Shown here: positions 9,462-19,084 of the stretch, piece by piece | Numbering within the stretch: position 1 is the stretch's first letter | How the letters are laid out: every line of letters begins with the position of its first letter | Assembly (NCBI RefSeq): GCF_002007565.1 | Contig: NZ_CP015625.1 | Location: 1,922,001 to 1,986,000, forward strand | DNA: 64,000 nucleotides | Direction of reading: 5' to 3' | Source: Ditibartonella choladocola | GTDB taxonomy: Bacteria > Pseudomonadota > Alphaproteobacteria > Rhizobiales > Rhizobiaceae | The notes under the pieces: generated by a model | What the model was told of the DNA's origin: nothing | What the model saw: the letters and a program-made list of their open reading frames with translations, nothing else | Databases searched by the model: none | Translations under genes and position numbers: made by a program

Positions 9462-12296
9462 ATGAGTTTCGGTGCACCTTTTCTGCTACTTTTTTTGTTT
9501 GCACTACCGGCTATCTGGTGGCTGTTGCATGTCACACCACCAGCACCCGCACACGAAATTTTTCCGCCATTACGGCTTTTGTTAAAAATTGCCAATAAAG
9601 AGGAAACGCCCAACCGTACTCCGTGGTGGTTGCTGCTTTTACGGCTTCTTCTGGTGGCAATTGTCATCTTTGCCTTTGCCGATCCGATCTGGCGGCCGAC
9701 ATCGACAGTTTTGACGGGGCAAGCACCGCTTGCCATTGTCATTGATAATAGCTGGTCTTCGGTTCATGATTGGGACAAGCGCATCAATGCCGCGGCCGCA
9801 CTCATCAAACAGGCAGATGCAGCAAAAAAGACAATCTATATTGCGGCAACCGCTGGCAATGACAATCAGGACATCCGCCCGCTCGGCAGTGAAGAAGCGG
9901 GTCGGCTTATTCACAATCTGCAACCTTTATCCCTGCCCGCTCACCGCCTTTCTATCATCAACAGGCTGATAACCGCCCTCAAAGGTCAAAAAGCCGATAT
10001 TGCCTATCTTTCCGACGGCTTACAAATGGTTGAAGACGAAAGCGCATTTAATAAACTCGTTGCCAATGCCAATAGCAATATCCTGCTTTACGACACCGAC
10101 ATTGCCGAATTGATCGCCATCACATCGGTCAAAAACGAGAGCGGGTCGCTCGCTGTCGATCTGATACGCGCAAAAGCCAATAATGAAAAAAACTTTTCGC
10201 TTTCGGCCTTTGACCGCGAAGGGCGGCTGATCGGGGAAACTGGAGGTCGTTTTGAAGATGGTGAAACGTCGACAATTGCCGCTTTCAACTTGCCGCTCGA
10301 ACTCAAAAACGACATTGCCGCTATCAGGGTGAGTGGCAGAAATGATGTTGCAAGCACATATCTTTCCGATTCCAGAAACCATATTTACCGCGTTGCAATT
10401 CTTGCAACTTCTGCCCATGAGCTCACCCAGCCGCTTTTGTCGCCCCTATATTATGTGACCAAGGCCCTTCAGGGGCGCGACCAGATCATTACCGCAAGCA
10501 GCAATAATTTTTCCGACGCTATCGAACAACTTATCGCACAAAACCCTTCCACACTCATCATGGATGATGTTGTGAATATGCCCAAGGCTTCGCAGGATCT
10601 CCTCACCCGTTTTGTTGAAAAAGGCGGCACACTTATTCGCTTTGCAGGCCAAAATCTTGCAAGTAGCGATAGCGATGACCCGTTACTGCCGGTAAAAATG
10701 CGTCATGGAGAACGCCAATTGGGCGGCATCATGTCGTGGGCAACGCCGCAAAAGCTTGCACCTTTACCGAAAAAGGGTATTTTTGCCGATCTTGCTTTTC
10801 CCGATGATGTGACGGTGTCGAGGCAAATTCTCGCCGAACCAAGCCCCGAACTTTTCGACCACACATGGTTGAGTCTCGCCGATGGCACGCCGCTCATTAC
10901 CGCCACCGTTCGCGGTAAAGGCATGTTGATTTTCATTCATACTTCGGCCGACCCGACATGGTCGACATTGCCGCTTTCGGGCTTTTTTGTCGACATGATG
11001 CAAAGACTGGCAGAAACAGCAAATCAGACAGACACGAAAAGCGACGTGGCAAAAAGTGATGAAAATATTGTACGCGACCCCTGGCAGATTATAGATGTAA
11101 ACGGGGCGCTTATACCGGCCCCCTCAACCGTTTCGCCGCTAATATTGAACGATAAAACCGAGGCGCTTCCCTCGTTCAACCATCCTCCCGGCCTTTATGG
11201 AAAGAAAAACAACCTCTATGCAGTCAATCTCTTCGATAAAGAGGACAGGTTGACACCGCTCGACACAGAAATTTTTGCCGGAAAAGTGCGTTTGATGGAC
11301 TATTCAAACGATGTTGAAACGCATTTGAACGGTTTTCTGCTGGCACTTGCCATTGCAATTTTTGCACTTGATACATTTGTGATGCTCTGCGGGCGACAAT
11401 TGTTCGGAAAACAAGGCCGACCATTCACCGGAAAACGCAAATTTCTGGTGATTTTATTGGCCTTTGCAATGGCGTTCACCCTGCTACAGAGTTTCACGCC
11501 ACAAGCTGTTTTTGCACAAAAGCTTTCCGACAAAGACACAGCAATGGTGCAATCGGCGGGAAAAACGCGGCTTGCCTATGTCATAACCGGACTGGATGAC
11601 ATTGATAATACCAGCAAAACCGGTCTCGAAGCTTTGGGGCAGTTCATAAAAACCCGTACAACGATTGACCCCGGTGCAGTTGCCGCACTTGATCTTGACG
11701 AGGACGAACTCGCATTTTACCCGCTCATTTATTGGTCGGTTGACGCCAATTCTCCGATGCCGACACAAAAGGCGATCGACAAAATCAACACCTATATGCA
11801 TCAAGGTGGCACTGTCTTGTTCGACACCCACGACCAGATTGAAACCGGCATGGATTTGAGCGGCAAAACCACACCCAACAACCAACGCTTGCGTGATATT
11901 CTGGATGGTCTCAACATTCCCGAACTCGAGCAGGCGCCCCCCGATCATGTTATTTCGCGATCGTTTTTTATCATGCCGGATTTCCCCGGTCGCTATAGAG
12001 GTTCGCCATTATGGATTTTATCATCGGCACTCGGGGGAAATGACAAACGGCCAATCCATGCCGGCGATGGTGTCAGCTCGATTCTCATCACTGCCAATGA
12101 TTTTGCCGGTGCATGGGCGCATGACGGAAAAGGCGCATGGAAATATCCGCTTGTTCCCGATGACGAGATGCAGCGTGTTTGGGCTTTTCGCGGTGGTTTG
12201 AATATTGTCATGTATATTCTCACCGGAAATTATAAGGCCGATCAGGTGCATGTGCCGGCACTTCTGGAGCGTTTGGGACAGGAAAAATCACAATGA
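9462..12296 (+). CDS. BatA-like / DUF4159 membrane protein
   Basis: A 944-residue inner-membrane protein. Residues 1-75 carry two hydrophobic segments with the BatA-type motif (FGAPFLLLFLFALPAIWWLL and the RLLLVAIVIFAFADPIWRP stretch); a VWA-like strand follows with a metal site (IVIDNSWSS, about 90). Two more membrane segments lie near residues 622-645 and 657-680. The C-terminal 250 residues are DUF4159, with GGTVLFDTHDQ, FPGRYRGSPLWIL and the NDFAGAWA..RGGLNIVMYILTGNYKADQ region. It overlaps the next gene by four bases (ATGA). Together with moxR and DUF58 this is the alphaproteobacterial version of the Bacteroides aerotolerance (Bat) cluster; the role is inferred from family only. Confidence 0.9.
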   Translation: MSFGAPFLLLFLFALPAIWWLLHVTPPAPAHEIFPPLRLLLKIANKEETPNRTPWWLLLLRLLLVAIVIFAFADPIWRPTSTVLTGQAPLAIVIDNSWSSVHDWDKRINAAAALIKQADAAKKTIYIAATAGNDNQDIRPLGSEEAGRLIHNLQPLSLPAHRLSIINRLITALKGQKADIAYLSDGLQMVEDESAFNKLVANANSNILLYDTDIAELIAITSVKNESGSLAVDLIRAKANNEKNFSLSAFDREGRLIGETGGRFEDGETSTIAAFNLPLELKNDIAAIRVSGRNDVASTYLSDSRNHIYRVAILATSAHELTQPLLSPLYYVTKALQGRDQIITASSNNFSDAIEQLIAQNPSTLIMDDVVNMPKASQDLLTRFVEKGGTLIRFAGQNLASSDSDDPLLPVKMRHGERQLGGIMSWATPQKLAPLPKKGIFADLAFPDDVTVSRQILAEPSPELFDHTWLSLADGTPLITATVRGKGMLIFIHTSADPTWSTLPLSGFFVDMMQRLAETANQTDTKSDVAKSDENIVRDPWQIIDVNGALIPAPSTVSPLILNDKTEALPSFNHPPGLYGKKNNLYAVNLFDKEDRLTPLDTEIFAGKVRLMDYSNDVETHLNGFLLALAIAIFALDTFVMLCGRQLFGKQGRPFTGKRKFLVILLAFAMAFTLLQSFTPQAVFAQKLSDKDTAMVQSAGKTRLAYVITGLDDIDNTSKTGLEALGQFIKTRTTIDPGAVAALDLDEDELAFYPLIYWSVDANSPMPTQKAIDKINTYMHQGGTVLFDTHDQIETGMDLSGKTTPNNQRLRDILDGLNIPELEQAPPDHVISRSFFIMPDFPGRYRGSPLWILSSALGGNDKRPIHAGDGVSSILITANDFAGAWAHDGKGAWKYPLVPDDEMQRVWAFRGGLNIVMYILTGNYKADQVHVPALLERLGQEKSQ

Positions 12297-14419
12297 ACCA
12301 GTCACTTGCGTTTGAACCTTTGGTTTCCTGGCCGTTAAGCCTCACTTTAATCGGTATAGCACTTGTATTTGTTATAGCCGCACTTGTTTTGCGTAAACGC
12401 GGGGCGGTTTTGCGGGCTTGTGCACTCGCTGTTATGGCAATTGCCCTCATCAATCCGGTTATGGTCGAAGAACAGCGGGAGCCGTTGAAAAGCACTGTCG
12501 GTATCGTCATAGACGAAAGCCAGAGCCAGAATTTCGGCTCGCGCTCGAAAGATACCGAAGAGGCATTGAAAATGCTTCGGGAAGAGCTTGCAAATCATCC
12601 TGAATTCGAGCCCCGCCTGATCGAGGCAAAGGCCATCTCGGACAATAATAATGGTAGCGAAACAAGGCTGTTTACGCCTTTGAACGAAGCCATTTCGGAT
12701 GTTGCGCCTGCCCGTTATGCAGGCACAATCCTGATTACCGACGGTGAAGTTCATGATATTGAAGCGGCAAACGCCAACACTTCCGGTGAAAAGCCGGTGA
12801 ATGCCCTTATTACCGGTGAACCCGACGAATATGACAGGCAGGTCAAGTTTGTCGACCCGCCGCGTTTCGGAATTACCAACAAACCGTTTAAAATACGGTT
12901 TGAAATTCAGGATAAGGGGAAAGTCCCCGCTTCTGCCCGTGATGCAATGGTGGAACTCAAGATCAATGGCAATGTTGTTTTTCACCAATCAGAAGCAACA
13001 AATAAAGAAATCGAAACCGAAATTACCCTTCCCCATGCCGGAAAGAACATTATCGAGGTTACGACCTCGCCTCTTTCCGGCGAGCTGACCGATGTCAATA
13101 ATACAGCGGTAACGGTGGTGGATGGTGTGCGTGAAAACCTGCGCGTGCTTCTGGTTTCGGGGGAGCCACATAATGGCGAGCGCACATGGCGGGATCTGTT
13201 GAAAAGTGACCCCAGCATCGACCTTGTCCATTTCACTATTTTGCGCCCCCCCGAAAAAGCCGATAATACGCCGTTAAGCCAGCTCTCGCTGATTGTCTTT
13301 CCGACAACCGAACTGTTTGTTGACAAAATTAACGACTTTGATCTCGTCATTTTCGACCGTTACCAGCACTATAATGTGTTGCCTTTGATCTATTACGACT
13401 ATGTCGCTCAATATGTGAAAAATGGTGGCGCATTGCTGATGGCAACAGGGCCCGAATTTGCCGGTGACAATTCGCTTGCGCGTACGCCGTTATTAAGCGT
13501 TCTGCCAGCTTTGCCGAGCGGTGAAATTATTGAAAAACCTTTTACACCGAGCTTGACGCAAGCGGGTTTGCGCCACCCTGTCACACGCGGCCTTTCGGGC
13601 GAGGTTGTGAAAAACAATCCGGACAAAACCGACACGTCAAAGGCACAAAATTGGGGCCGTTGGCTGCGCCAGATCGCAGTTCAGGATAGCTCCAAAAGCA
13701 CCGTTCTCATGAATGGTGCAGACAACCGCCCGCTCATGTTGCTGTCGCATATTGGCAAGGGACGTGTGGGAATGTTGCTTTCCGATGAAGGTTGGTTATG
13801 GGCACGCGGTTTCGAGGGTGGCGGGCCTTATGCCGCCCTTTATAGACGCATGGCACATTGGCTGATGAAAGAGCCGGAACTCGAAGAAGAAGCACTGTCA
13901 GCTTCCGGCAATGGAAACAGGCTAACCGTTCGCCGCCAAACCATGGCCGACAAACCCGATATTGCTACAGTCCATTTCCCTTCAGGAAAAACCAAAAATG
14001 TGACTTTGGAAAAACAGCAGGAAGGTGTGTTTGAAGCAACGCTTGATACCGATGAAATCGGACTTTTCAAAGTCACCAATGGCGACAAGGAAGCGCTGAC
14101 ACATATTGGCGCGGTCAATTCACCCGAATATTCCGAATTGATTTCGACGGAAGAAAAGTTGTTGCCGGTGGCCGGGACCAGCGGGGGCGCAGTAACGCGT
14201 CTACATCAAAAGGCGGGTGATAAAGTCACATTGCCTGCCATAGATGTTGTAAAAGGCAAGAGTCTTGCACCCGCACAAAGGCAAAACCGCATTCTGCTCA
14301 ATGCCGCCAGCGAAACCCGACTGGTGAGCACATCCGCTTTTTCACTGTTCAACGGTGTTCTGGCGCTCGTTGCTTCACTTCTTCTGTTAGCAAGCCTCTG
14401 GTATAGAGAAGGCCGTTAA
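12293..14419 (+). CDS. Large membrane protein, VWA/glutamine-amidotransferase-like, last gene of MoxR operon
   Basis: 708 residues. Two N-terminal membrane segments (about 15-58) are followed by a VWA-like strand GIVIDESQSQNFGSRSKD, a beta-rich middle (residues about 180-280) and a class I amidotransferase-like fold (YVKNGGALLMATGPEF, LLSHIGKGRVGMLLSDEGWLWARG) that lacks an obvious catalytic Cys triad. A single membrane helix closes the protein (about 683-703). It is translationally coupled to the DUF4159 gene by ATGA. Such proteins are always seen at the end of this operon in relatives, but I know of no function. A GC-rich hairpin overlaps its stop codon. Confidence 0.88.
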   Translation: MNQSLAFEPLVSWPLSLTLIGIALVFVIAALVLRKRGAVLRACALAVMAIALINPVMVEEQREPLKSTVGIVIDESQSQNFGSRSKDTEEALKMLREELANHPEFEPRLIEAKAISDNNNGSETRLFTPLNEAISDVAPARYAGTILITDGEVHDIEAANANTSGEKPVNALITGEPDEYDRQVKFVDPPRFGITNKPFKIRFEIQDKGKVPASARDAMVELKINGNVVFHQSEATNKEIETEITLPHAGKNIIEVTTSPLSGELTDVNNTAVTVVDGVRENLRVLLVSGEPHNGERTWRDLLKSDPSIDLVHFTILRPPEKADNTPLSQLSLIVFPTTELFVDKINDFDLVIFDRYQHYNVLPLIYYDYVAQYVKNGGALLMATGPEFAGDNSLARTPLLSVLPALPSGEIIEKPFTPSLTQAGLRHPVTRGLSGEVVKNNPDKTDTSKAQNWGRWLRQIAVQDSSKSTVLMNGADNRPLMLLSHIGKGRVGMLLSDEGWLWARGFEGGGPYAALYRRMAHWLMKEPELEEEALSASGNGNRLTVRRQTMADKPDIATVHFPSGKTKNVTLEKQQEGVFEATLDTDEIGLFKVTNGDKEALTHIGAVNSPEYSELISTEEKLLPVAGTSGGAVTRLHQKAGDKVTLPAIDVVKGKSLAPAQRQNRILLNAASETRLVSTSAFSLFNGVLALVASLLLLASLWYREGR

Positions 14420-14438
14420 ATCACCAATACGGCCTTCT
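14406..14438 (+). terminator. Hairpin at the end of the MoxR operon
   Basis: AGAAGGCCGT and ACGGCCTTCT form a 10-bp stem with a 12-base loop spanning the stop codon. The tail is TTCAAAAA rather than a clean U tract, so termination strength is uncertain. Confidence 0.6.
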
Positions 14439-14888
14439 TCAAAAATGAAGACAATAAAACGCGCCCCTTCAAGAATTTCGACCACAAATGAAACATGTTG
14501 CAGACTGTCACAACAATTTCCGTTGTTCTTAACGATAACCGAAAGTCACGCCAGTTTTCACCGTTCTAAGGCCTTTCGACGGTCATAACCGTTTTTTACT
14601 CGTGCACCACCTTCCGACCGGTGCAATGCCTTTCAACCGGCGCGATCGTTTTTAACTCTCGCGAGAGTTTCGGTTGTCTCGACACTTTTTCGAGCCTGAT
14701 TGTCTCGACACTTGAACAAAAGCAAAAAGACTTTGGCAAAGTCCAAAACATATGGGCAGAAACCGCCTGTTTACGATGGGCATAAGTCGTTCACCGAATT
14801 TCAAAATAGAGCCGGCGTTCACCCCATGCACCGCTTTTCAATTGCCGTTGAAAGCAGATAAAATCTGCCCTGCCAATTTGACCGGTTT
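14439..14888. repeat. Convergent spacer with weak degenerate repeats
   Basis: The gap between the MoxR operon and the GNAT gene. TTGTCTCGACACTT occurs twice (about 14673-14714), and degenerate CCTTTCGACGG / CCTTCCGACCGG / CTTTCAACCGG blocks occur at 14570-14645. No gene was seen. Confidence 0.5.
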
Positions 14889-15452
14889 TCAGTCTTGCCG
14901 TTTGGACTGGTTTTTGTGGAGCACAAGCCCTTTTGCTGTTTCCAATGCACGATCAACAAGTTCAAGTGCCAACAAGCGTTCAGGATTGACCGGCAAGGGC
15001 ATAACCATGTCCGTTACCGGTACTTTTGAAAAACCGAAACGGCGATAATAAGGTTCATCACCAACGAGCAGAATAAAGGGAACCCCTTTGGCCTTTGCCG
15101 TTTCGATCGTATGGCGCATCAACAGGCTCCCGACGCCCAAGCTTTTGAACTTCGGTGAAATAACAATCGGTCCAAGCAGGTAGCCATTGACATTTCCCAC
15201 CACAATCGGGGTCATTCTGATTGTACCGACCAGATGATGATTGAAAATGGCAACAAATGAAAGGCCGAGGTCATGCCCGCCCTTTTCGCGGATAAGGTGG
15301 GCAGCACGTGTAAAACGGGCAGGACCGAAAGCTTCTCTGTTCAGCTCTTCGATCATTTCCTGATGATCCGTTTTTTCGGAAATCAACGTGATATTGTTAT
15401 TATCAACTTTTGGCGTTTGTGAAAGGTCGAGTGCAGACGAATAATTTTCCAT
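14889..15452 (-). CDS. GNAT family N-acetyltransferase
   Basis: 187 residues with the GNAT fold: the catalytic core runs from VAIFNHHLVGTIRMTP through LLGPIVISPKFKSLGVGSLL (acetyl-CoA loop, about 105-125) to the C-terminal GDEPYYRRFGFSKV motif, which resembles the YhbS group. The first 35 residues are poorly conserved. The acetyl acceptor is not known; YhbS-like members have been linked to small molecules and to tRNA or protein N-termini in different species. The ATG at 15452 is the only start available near the fold. It is transcribed alone. Confidence 0.88.
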   Translation of the reverse strand: MENYSSALDLSQTPKVDNNNITLISEKTDHQEMIEELNREAFGPARFTRAAHLIREKGGHDLGLSFVAIFNHHLVGTIRMTPIVVGNVNGYLLGPIVISPKFKSLGVGSLLMRHTIETAKAKGVPFILLVGDEPYYRRFGFSKVPVTDMVMPLPVNPERLLALELVDRALETAKGLVLHKNQSKRQD

Positions 15453-15988
15453 ATGAAAACCGGCAAGAAAACAAGTGAAACATAATCAACGGCAAAGCAT
15501 CCAAAACCACTGGCAGTTCATCGTCGTTGATCTGAAAAAAACATCATTGTCTACTTGTTAACTGTTTGCCTATGTCCGACGTGCATTTTCTTGGCCGAAT
15601 ACCTGAAATTCCGATTGGCGGCTTTAACGGCTTTTACCAATCATGGAAGATTTCCGAACGGCCAAGCAATTCCTATGCAACAATAAAATTGTTAGCGGTA
15701 AAAAAGCATGAAAGCAATCACTTTATCAGCATCTTGTGAGTTTGGCTTTTTTAACGATCTACCTTTACCTGCAATCCGGTTATTAAAACTGTTTCATGAA
15801 TAAACAGTTGTAACAGAAATTCTTGGATAAACAGATTTTTTCTTCTTGCAGTTGATTCGACTTAGTAAACAGTCACTTAATAATCGCCGGAAACGGCCTC
15901 TGTTTTTTTCCACAGCTAACAAAATTTGTTGCAATAATGATACAGTTACTTCTCAAACAAGGCGATAAAGCGGCAAAAAGGCGATTGT

Positions 15989-16002
15989 TTGATTCAAATC
16001 AA
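15989..16002 (+). promoter_or_regulatory. Perfect FNR/FnrN-type box upstream of ompW
   Basis: TTGATTCAAATCAA matches the FNR consensus TTGAT-N4-ATCAA at all ten conserved positions and is a perfect palindrome in its arms. It ends 84 bp before the ompW ATG. In enteric bacteria ompW is known to be oxygen-responsive through FNR; here that is inference from the site. Confidence 0.75.
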
Positions 16003-16030
16003 TGGATATTTCAGATTAAATAGGCTTGAA

Positions 16031-16043
16031 CGTAATCAAATTA
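16031..16043 (+). promoter_or_regulatory. Short palindrome near the ompW promoter
   Basis: GTAAT-CAA-ATTAC, five-base arms, lies between the FNR-type box and the ompW ribosome site (AGGAGA at about 16074). It may be an operator for another regulator; the protein cannot be named. Confidence 0.35.
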
Positions 16044-16086
16044 CTGATGTGAAACACGCACGCATATTGATTTAGGAGACAATGAT

Positions 16087-16806
16087 ATGAAGAAATTGAT
16101 CGGTAGCAGTATAGTTGCCATCGCTGCAGCACTCAGCTTCTCAGGTTCGGCTTCGGCTGCCGATGTTCAGAGTGCAAAGCCTGTTGTTCAGGAAGCTCAA
16201 AGCCCATGGCAGATCCGCGTTCGCGCTCTCGGCGTTGTTCCACGCGACAAAGGTCATGTTAACCAGATTCATGGTTCTGACCTCGACTTCTCGAGCACAG
16301 TTATTCCTGAACTCGACATCACCTATTACTTCACCAACAACATCGCTGCCGAATTGATTTTGGGTACAACCTATTCGTCAATCGACGGTCAAGGTTCGTT
16401 GCATGCAGCAGGTGCTGGCAAGCTTGGTAAAACATGGATTTTGCCTCCGACCCTTACTCTTCAGTACCACTTCACCAATTTCGGCGCATTCAAGCCATAT
16501 ATCGGTGGTGGTGTTAACTACACAATCTTCTACAATGAAGATGCTGACCACAATTCAGCCGGCATTGGTTTGAGAGACCTCGACATCGACAACACATGGG
16601 GCGGCGCTCTTCAAGTTGGTTTTGACTACATGCTTGACCAACACTGGGGCTTCAACTTTGATGTCAAGAAACTTTACCTCCGTCCGGATTTCGACGGCAA
16701 GCTTAACAAAGCAACTGCTGACGCTTTGGGTCTGAATGAACACATCAGCGGTAAAGCCAAGCTTGATCCTTGGCTGATCGGTGCTGGTGTAACCTATCGC
16801 TTCTAA
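16087..16806 (+). CDS. ompW: OmpW family outer membrane beta-barrel protein
   Basis: A 239-residue precursor with a signal peptide ending at about residue 24 (SFSGSASA-A) and an eight-strand barrel pattern; the family motifs PPTLTLQYHFTNFGAFKPYIGGGVNYT are visible across residues 120-150, and the protein ends in YRF, the C-terminal aromatic signature of outer membrane barrels. OmpW proteins form narrow hydrophobic channels and are often induced by low oxygen or stress. The ribosome site AGGAGAC is well placed. Codon choice (GGT, GTT, AAC, TTC-rich) differs from its neighbours and looks like that of a highly expressed gene. It stands alone, with a strong terminator 60 bp after its stop. Confidence 0.93.
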   Translation: MKKLIGSSIVAIAAALSFSGSASAADVQSAKPVVQEAQSPWQIRVRALGVVPRDKGHVNQIHGSDLDFSSTVIPELDITYYFTNNIAAELILGTTYSSIDGQGSLHAAGAGKLGKTWILPPTLTLQYHFTNFGAFKPYIGGGVNYTIFYNEDADHNSAGIGLRDLDIDNTWGGALQVGFDYMLDQHWGFNFDVKKLYLRPDFDGKLNKATADALGLNEHISGKAKLDPWLIGAGVTYRF

Positions 16807-16863
16807 TAAAGGCGGGGGCTTGAAAAAGTAAATTGAGGGGGCTTGGTTTACTTTTCACAAAAA

Positions 16864-16890
16864 AGGGACGCTTTTTAGCGTCCTTTTTTG
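16864..16890 (+). terminator. Intrinsic terminator of ompW
   Basis: GGACGCT-TTTT-AGCGTCC perfect 7-bp stem, extended by A/T pairs, followed by TTTTTTG. A textbook intrinsic terminator. Confidence 0.9.
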
Positions 16891-16900
16891 TTTTCAATAA

Positions 16901-16975
16901 GTCTCCGGCTTATACATCTCCGGCTTATACCTCTCCGGCTTATACGTCTCCGGCTTTTAAGTTTCCTGCTTTATC
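16901..16975. repeat. 15-bp tandem repeat, 5 units
   Basis: Five 15-bp units close to GTCTCCGGCTTATAC; the first three are nearly identical and the last two are diverged. It starts right after the ompW terminator. Confidence 0.85.
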
Positions 16976-17014
16976 TGATGTCCTGAATACACATCTGCAT
17001 ACTATTTCACGATA

Positions 17015-18450
17015 AAAGCGCGCCAGCGGCCTTACTGCTCAAGGGTTTTCTTCAAACTTGCCGCACCGCGCACACGCGCACAACAATCCTGTGTCAGAAC
17101 AAAAATCTCGCTTGCCGCCCTTGCTGCTCAGAGAATTTCTTTCAAACCGTTTTCACTAATCACATAAGTTCTGCCAATCCCTTTTCAGAATAAAACCGTC
17201 GTTAATCTTCGCCACTCAAAGAGAGGTTCTCTCAAGCGCGTTTCACCGCGCAGATTATGCCTAGCCAAACCTGTTGGCAAAAAACCGCTAGCCTCCCCAC
17301 GGCTCAGGGAATTTCCTTCAAACCTGCCATACCGCAAACACACGCTTTGCCAATCCTGTTTTATGAAAAAAGCCCGCCTGCTTACCTGTTTCCTTGATTA
17401 TGGGATTCCTTAGAGCTTGCTACACCGCGCAGCCCCCCCCTGCAAAACCTGTAAAGGGGAAAAAACGCTAGCCTCCCCACGGCTCAAGGAATTTCCTTGA
17501 AACCTGCCATACCGCAAACCGATGCCTGACCAATCCCGTTTCAGAATAAAACCGTCGTTAATCTTCCCCACTCAAAGAGAGGTTCTCTCAAGTATGTTTC
17601 ACCGCGCAGATTATGCCTGCCAACCCTGTTCTATGAGAAAGACCGCCTGCTTTCCTGTTTCCGTGGTTACGGGAATCCTTAGAGCTTGCTACACCGCGCA
17701 GACCTCCCCTGCAAAACCTGTTAAAAGGGAAAAACCGCTAGCCTCCCCACGGCTTAAGGAATTTCCTTCAAACCTGCCATACCGCAAACACACGCCTGAC
17801 CAATCCCGTTTCAGAATGAAACCGTCGTTAATCTTCCCCCACTCAAAGAGAGGTTCTTTCAAGCGTGTTTCAGTGCGCAGATTATGCCTGCCAATCCTGT
17901 TTTATGAGAAAGATCGCCTGCTTACCTGTTTCCTTGATTATGGGATTCCTTAGAGCTTGCTACACAATGCACATAAGTTCTGCCAATCCCGTTTCAGAAT
18001 AAAACCGTCGTTAATCTTCCCCACTCAAAGAGAGGTTCTCTCAAGCGCGTTTCACCGCGCAGATTATGCCTTGCCAATCCTGTTCTATGAGAAAGCCCGC
18101 CCTGCTTACCTGTTTCCTTGATTACGGGAATCCTTAGAGCTTGCTACACCGCGCAGCCCCCTGCAAAACCTGTAAAGGGGAAAAAACGCTAGCCTCCCCA
18201 TGGCTCATGGAATTTCCTTCAAACCTGCCATACCGCAAACACACGCCTCACCAATCCCGTTTCACGAAAAAAGACTTGCCTAACCTCCTGCTTCTTTGGC
18301 GATGGTATTCCTTCACGCTGGCCTCACCGTGCACACACCCCCTTGTCAATTCCGGTTCGGAGCAAAACTTGCTAGCCTCCTTCCTGCCTATAAGGATTCG
18401 TTCAAGCTTGTCCCGCCATGCAAAGGTAATTTTGTATTTCACAATGCAAA
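17015..18450. repeat. Higher-order tandem repeat array (about 90-bp monomers in 270-bp trimers)
   Basis: Three monomer types alternate: A (ACCGTCGTTAATCTT...AGAGAGGTTCTCTC), B (CTGTTTCCTTGATTATGGG...AGAGCTTGCTACAC) and C (GCTAGCCTCCCCACGGCTCA...CTGCCATACCGCAAAC). Each is about 90 bp and shares ends such as GCCAATCC-GTTT. Type A starts recur at about 17551, 17821 and 18004, type B at 17384, 17657, 17927 and 18111, and type C at 17289, 17469, 17738 and 18190. The ABC period is 269-273 bp; one copy lacks C, giving 183 bp. Monomers at both edges (17015-17190 and 18270-18450) are much more diverged than those in the centre. Open frames inside it are by-products of the repeats. Confidence 0.9.
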
Positions 18451-18472
18451 GGGCAGCTCATTTTTTTGGTTA

Positions 18473-18622
18473 TCAATCACTCATAATATGATTTTCCGCC
18501 CTTCGCCCGACGATTTGCGAGATCATCGGCAGAGACATGCCAATCCCAGCCATTTCCTGAATGATGGCGGATTTGGATTTTATCACGGGAATTCTTATAA
18601 AACTGAGATCTAGAATCTTTCT
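18473..18622 (-). pseudogene. Possible remnant of a helix-turn-helix protein
   Basis: On the minus strand a 50-codon open stretch without an ATG start ends in IIQEMAGIGMSLPMISQIVG plus a short tail. The regular hydrophobic spacing resembles the HTH of small phage or plasmid DNA-binding proteins. It abuts the right end of the repeat array. Too short to identify. Confidence 0.25.
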
Positions 18623-19084
18623 CGCAACTCATGTTCGAGAAGAAAACACCGCATATGTCGCGGGGCCGTTGATGGATATATGATGCCATTTTCCTGAGAG
18701 TGGCTGTTCCCGGTAAATTGCAATATAGCAATCTTGTAAATTCTACCAATCTTACAAAATGTCATACACCGGTCTTGTGCGCTTGGGTTCGAGGCCTATG
18801 AGCTAAAGCCCGCTTATTTCCATCCATGCTATTTCCGAAAGAAGCCGAATATTATGAAAGCTGCAAACGTTTGCTCCGACTTTTTTAAAAATGGAGACTT
18901 TCCCCGTTTCGTTTGCCTTCTCTCTTCCGGTGCGTGGCGAATAATTGTCTCTTTTTAAGCTGTTTTTTGAATTTTTCCGATATTATACTCTCTCAATTGC
19001 CATGTTTGTTCTTATATCCTCTTCATTTTAAAAGCTTTTTGTTTTTTTGTTGCCTATTTTTATTGTCTCGCTATGTTCTGTGGA
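18623..19084. other. AT-rich spacer before the metallophosphoesterase gene
   Basis: No gene, hairpin with a U tract, or convincing tandem repeat was found. The stretch just before the gene is pyrimidine-rich (TTTTTGTTTTTTTG). Confidence 0.35.

Larger units (their letters stand above)
15453..16086. other. Long divergent spacer upstream of ompW
   Basis: 634 bp, AT-rich. It holds a perfect 8-bp inverted repeat AACTGTTT-N7-AAACAGTT (15787-15809), a small hairpin GCCG-GAAA-CGGC followed by CTCTGTTTTTTT (about 15887-15907) that resembles an intrinsic terminator on the plus strand, and the FNR-type box listed separately. The hairpin may end a short leaderless RNA, but no promoter is convincing. No coding frame was seen. 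Confidence 0.4.

Noticed and set aside
17522..18491. Open frames of 116 and 143 codons within the higher-order array
   Set aside because: They follow the repeat period, are rich in Pro/Ser/Arg/Cys, have no ribosome site and no domain; the repeat explains them.
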